This document shows positions 6,825 through 8,801 of a stretch of 8,801 nt of DNA, one piece after another (within the stretch, counting starts at the first letter, position 1; every line of letters begins with the position of its first letter). Source of the DNA: Candidatus Peregrinibacteria bacterium (GTDB lineage: Bacteria; Patescibacteriota; Gracilibacteria; UBA1369; JACRIC01). The notes beneath the pieces were generated by a model. That model made no database searches and was not told where the DNA came from. It worked only from the letters and a program-made list of their open reading frames with translations. The translations under genes and the position numbers were made by a program. The stretch is taken from contig JACRIC010000102.1 in the NCBI GenBank assembly GCA_016235915.1, forward strand, positions 1 through 8,801, read 5' to 3'.

Positions 6825-6851
6825 GTCACCCCTCGAAAGCCTCAGGGTGAC
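6825..6851 (+). repeat. REP-like palindrome in the sugar transferase leader
   Basis: GTCACCC (6825-6831) and GGGTGAC (6845-6851) form a perfect 7-bp stem around CTCGAAAGCCTCA. The sequence resembles the common bacterial repeat of the form CCCTTCGA...GCTCAGGGTGACA, seen here as CCCTCGAAAGCCTCAGGGTGACA. The right arm contains the GTG codon at 6847, which makes that codon a doubtful start for the gene. Confidence 0.6.
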
Positions 6852-6867
6852 AAAAAAAACAACCCCC

Positions 6868-8481
6868 ATGAAAAAATCCGAAATTTTCTTCGGCGCCCTC
6901 CGCGTCCCAATGGACTTTCTCCTCACATTCCTCGCCTTTCTCACGGCCTATCAAATCCGCAGCCAAACCGATCTCATTCCCGGAGTCAATTTTCCCGTTG
7001 ACCTGTCAACATTCATGCCTCTCGACCGATACATCGGATTAAGCCTCGCGGCCGCCCTGCTTTTCATATTCGTACTCGCCATAAATCGCGGCTATTCACT
7101 CAAAATCACCACCACCCTTTCCCGCGAACTCTTCCAAATCTTTCTCACCTCACTTGCTTGGCTCGCCATCGTCATCGCCTATTTTTTCTTCACGCGGCAA
7201 GTATTTTTTTCTCGCCTCGTTCTGGGATACAGCTGGCTTCTCACCATTCTTTTCATCATTCTCGGCCGAAGTATCATTCAAATTATTCATCTCACCCTGC
7301 TCAAACACGGAATCGGAAAAAGAAACATCCTCTTCATTGGCATCAATAAAATCACCTATCGACTCTCCGAAGAACTCAAAGAAAACCCCAGATTCCGAAT
7401 CGTCGGCGCCGCAGATACCACCATGAACGAGAAAAACACGCCATTGCCCATTATCGGCACCATCGAAAACCTGAAATATCTCGTAAAAAAACATAAAATC
7501 GACGAAATCATTCAAACGAAACAAAATATGGGACCCTCTGAAAAACACAATTTCGGAAACGAAAATGCAAAGATTCGAGCGAAAACGCTGAACGACGACG
7601 AAGCCGTATCAGATGAAGATACGGCGAGGAGAAGTGAAGCGTTTGCAGCCGAATCTTTGCATTTGCAGTCGAAAGGGTGTTTTTCAGAGGGTCCTACATG
7701 CGAAACCGAAGGAAAAAACATCCTTGAATTTTGCCGAGAACATCACATTCAATACAGTTTTGTGCCTGATCTCATGGAAGTCCAGCTCACCAACGTGGAA
7801 CTCGCTCAATACAAAAGCATCCCTTTAATCAGCCTGAAACCCACTTCTCTCGACGGTTGGGGAAAAGTCATGAAACGCGCCTTTGACCTCATTTCAGCAA
7901 TCATCCTCCTCATGATCACGAGTCCGCTCATGATTCTCACAGCCGTCGCCATTGCCCTCGATTCGCGCGGAAGCATTTTTTTCAAATATCTCGATGACGG
8001 AAAAATCGCCAAACGCGTGGGAGAGCATGGCGAATATTTTTTCTGTTATAAATTCCGCACCATGCGAATGAATACGCATAACCTCCGCTACACTTCTCTC
8101 GCAGATCAAAACAAGAGAAAAGGCTCTCCTGTTGTGAAAATCGACAACGATCCGCGAATTACTCGCGTAGGAAAATTTTTAAGAAAATATTCTTTGGACG
8201 AACTTCCTCAACTTTTCAATGTCATAACAGGCAATATGAGCCTCGTCGGGCCGCGTCCACACCTTCCCGAAGAAGTAGAACACTATAAAAAACATCACAA
8301 ATTCGTCCTCACGATAAAGCCCGGCATGACCGGCATGGCTCAAATTCACGGCCGAAGCGACCTCGATTTCGAGGAAGAGGTCAAGCTGGACAGCTACTAT
8401 ATCGAGCATTGGTCGCTCTGGCTGGATACAAAAATTCTCCTCAAAACCATTTTTGTGGTTTTGAAGGGAAAGGCGGAGTAA
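6868..8481 (+). CDS. Polyprenyl-phosphate sugar-1-phosphate transferase with an in-frame insertion
   Basis: Enzymes of this type (WbaP/EpsE-like, bacterial sugar transferase domain) move a sugar-1-phosphate from a UDP-sugar to undecaprenyl phosphate, the first step of surface glycan assembly. From the ATG at 6868 it has 537 residues: four membrane helices (about 11-29, 55-73, 88-108, 118-140), a Rossmann-like domain (about 152-320), another hydrophobic segment (about 340-365) and the catalytic domain with KRVGEHG (382-388), YKFRTM (394-399), LDELPQLF with the D444-E445 dyad, SLVGPRPHLPEE (458-469), TGMAQIHGRSDLDFEEEV (488-505) and the WLD end. Residues 221-276 are encoded by a palindromic insertion, without which the protein would have a normal 481 residues. 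A GTG at 6847 in the same frame is less likely as a start because it lies in a repeat. The sugar is not determined, but UDP-glucose from GalU is a fair guess. Confidence 0.92.
   Translation: MKKSEIFFGALRVPMDFLLTFLAFLTAYQIRSQTDLIPGVNFPVDLSTFMPLDRYIGLSLAAALLFIFVLAINRGYSLKITTTLSRELFQIFLTSLAWLAIVIAYFFFTRQVFFSRLVLGYSWLLTILFIILGRSIIQIIHLTLLKHGIGKRNILFIGINKITYRLSEELKENPRFRIVGAADTTMNEKNTPLPIIGTIENLKYLVKKHKIDEIIQTKQNMGPSEKHNFGNENAKIRAKTLNDDEAVSDEDTARRSEAFAAESLHLQSKGCFSEGPTCETEGKNILEFCREHHIQYSFVPDLMEVQLTNVELAQYKSIPLISLKPTSLDGWGKVMKRAFDLISAIILLMITSPLMILTAVAIALDSRGSIFFKYLDDGKIAKRVGEHGEYFFCYKFRTMRMNTHNLRYTSLADQNKRKGSPVVKIDNDPRITRVGKFLRKYSLDELPQLFNVITGNMSLVGPRPHLPEEVEHYKKHHKFVLTIKPGMTGMAQIHGRSDLDFEEEVKLDSYYIEHWSLWLDTKILLKTIFVVLKGKAE
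7529..7694 (+). mobile_element. MITE-like nested palindromic element inserted in frame
   Basis: Terminal inverted repeats of 18 bp are perfect (7531-7548 and 7677-7694, starting GGACCCTCTG). Further nested arms pair in register: 7563-7577 with 7650-7664 (15 bp), 7583-7589 with 7638-7644 (7 bp) and 7603-7610 with 7618-7625 (8 bp) around a 7-base loop. TA stands immediately outside each end (7527-7528 and 7695-7696). TA to TA is 168 bp, exactly 56 codons, and removing it rejoins the protein as KQN-TCE. TA duplication is typical of IS630/Tc1-mariner transposition, so this could be a non-autonomous derivative. Two bases of duplication are weak evidence alone, and no transposase is present in the window. 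Confidence 0.8.
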
Positions 8482-8503
8482 AATACCCATGTGTAAAAAA
8501 CCG

Positions 8504-8510
8504 CCCCCCC
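8504..8510 (+). other. Seven-C tract directly before the secA ATG
   Basis: Seven C residues lie immediately before the ATG of secA, where a ribosome binding site would be expected. An upstream ATG at 8489 is out of frame with secA by one base, and loss of one C would join it to the secA frame. Confidence 0.5.
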
Positions 8511-8801
8511 ATGCTCCAAAAAATTCTCAACACCCTCATCGGCGACCCGAATGAAAAAACCATCAAACGCCTGCAACCGCTCGTAGAAAAAGTCAATCAA
8601 CTTGAAAAAGAATATACGACAACACTCAAAGACGAGGATTTCCCTATAAAAACCGCTGAATTCAAAAAACGCGTCAGCGAAGGAGAAAGTCTGGACAACC
8701 TCCTTCCCGAAGCCTTCGCGTTGGTAAAAAATGCGTGCAGAAGACTTATTGGCAAAAAATGGACGGTTCGCGGCCGAGAAATAACATGGGATATGATTCC
8801 C
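8511..8801 (+). CDS. secA: Preprotein translocase ATPase SecA, N-terminal part
   Basis: SecA is the cytoplasmic motor that pushes unfolded secretory proteins through SecYEG using ATP. Only the first 97 residues are in the window. The opening LQKILNTLIGDPNEKTIKRL fits the SecA start, followed by a helical segment ending EFKKRV and EGESLDNLLPEAFALVKNA (57-75), a good match to the family's GExLDxLLPEAFAxVRxA signature. The RRLIGKKW...ITWDMIP stretch (77-97) precedes the position where Walker A motifs begin in full-length SecA. The gene lies 29 bp after the sugar transferase stop with no visible promoter, so read-through is likely. No Shine-Dalgarno sequence is present, and a C-tract occupies its place. 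Confidence 0.92.
   Translation, partial: MLQKILNTLIGDPNEKTIKRLQPLVEKVNQLEKEYTTTLKDEDFPIKTAEFKKRVSEGESLDNLLPEAFALVKNACRRLIGKKWTVRGREITWDMIP

Noticed and set aside
7517..7706. CGAAAC at 7517-7522 and 7701-7706 as the target-site duplication of the insertion
   Set aside because: The spacing is 184 bases, so removing one copy would shift the reading frame. The TA pair gives 168 bases and restores the frame.
7613..7828. Overlapping plus-strand ORF (71 codons) starting in the inserted element
   Set aside because: It is the +1 frame of the sugar transferase, and the main frame carries the family motifs on both sides of the insertion.
1..8801. CRISPR array, tRNA genes, prophage or toxin-antitoxin module
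   Set aside because: No regularly spaced repeats, cloverleaf sequences, integrase or small paired toxin-antitoxin frames were seen.

Overview
The window looks like a piece of a Patescibacteria (CPR) chromosome, possibly of the Peregrinibacteria type. This is a family-level impression from the style of the FtsH, sugar transferase and SecA proteins, the A-rich gene starts without Shine-Dalgarno sequences, and the compact one-gene-after-another layout. No 16S rRNA is present to confirm it. TAA, TAG and TGA all appear to work as stops.

Layout. On the minus strand at the left edge are two small bitopic membrane proteins resembling the type IV pilus assembly proteins PilN and PilO. The PilO-like frame is cut by a TAG codon. 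All other genes are on the plus strand: an RNHCP-domain zinc-ribbon protein, tilS (tRNA-Ile lysidine synthetase), ftsH (membrane AAA+ protease), a small heat-shock protein, galU (UTP-glucose-1-phosphate uridylyltransferase), a TPR protein, the RNase P RNA gene rnpB, a polyprenyl-phosphate sugar-1-phosphate transferase, and the 5' part of secA. Recognisable sigma70-type promoters precede the TPR gene, rnpB, the sugar transferase and possibly ftsH. A perfect 10-bp hairpin ends the TPR transcript and overlaps the rnpB promoter.

Functionally, FtsH and Hsp20 form a proteostasis pair. GalU (UDP-glucose) and the sugar transferase (first lipid-linked sugar) both belong to cell-surface glycan synthesis. 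tilS, rnpB and secA are core RNA-processing and secretion genes.

The most unusual content is a set of palindromic repeats, several of them inside or touching genes. The strongest is a ~166-bp nested palindrome inside the sugar transferase, flanked by TA on both sides. It adds exactly 56 codons without breaking the frame, like a MITE or a Rickettsia-type palindromic element, and is open in both orientations. A REP-like palindrome lies in frame inside tilS. A 25-bp repeat supplies the end and stop codon of ftsH and recurs directly after rnpB. Another REP-like hairpin sits in the leader of the sugar transferase gene. Together these suggest a small genome colonised by several families of short palindromic elements.
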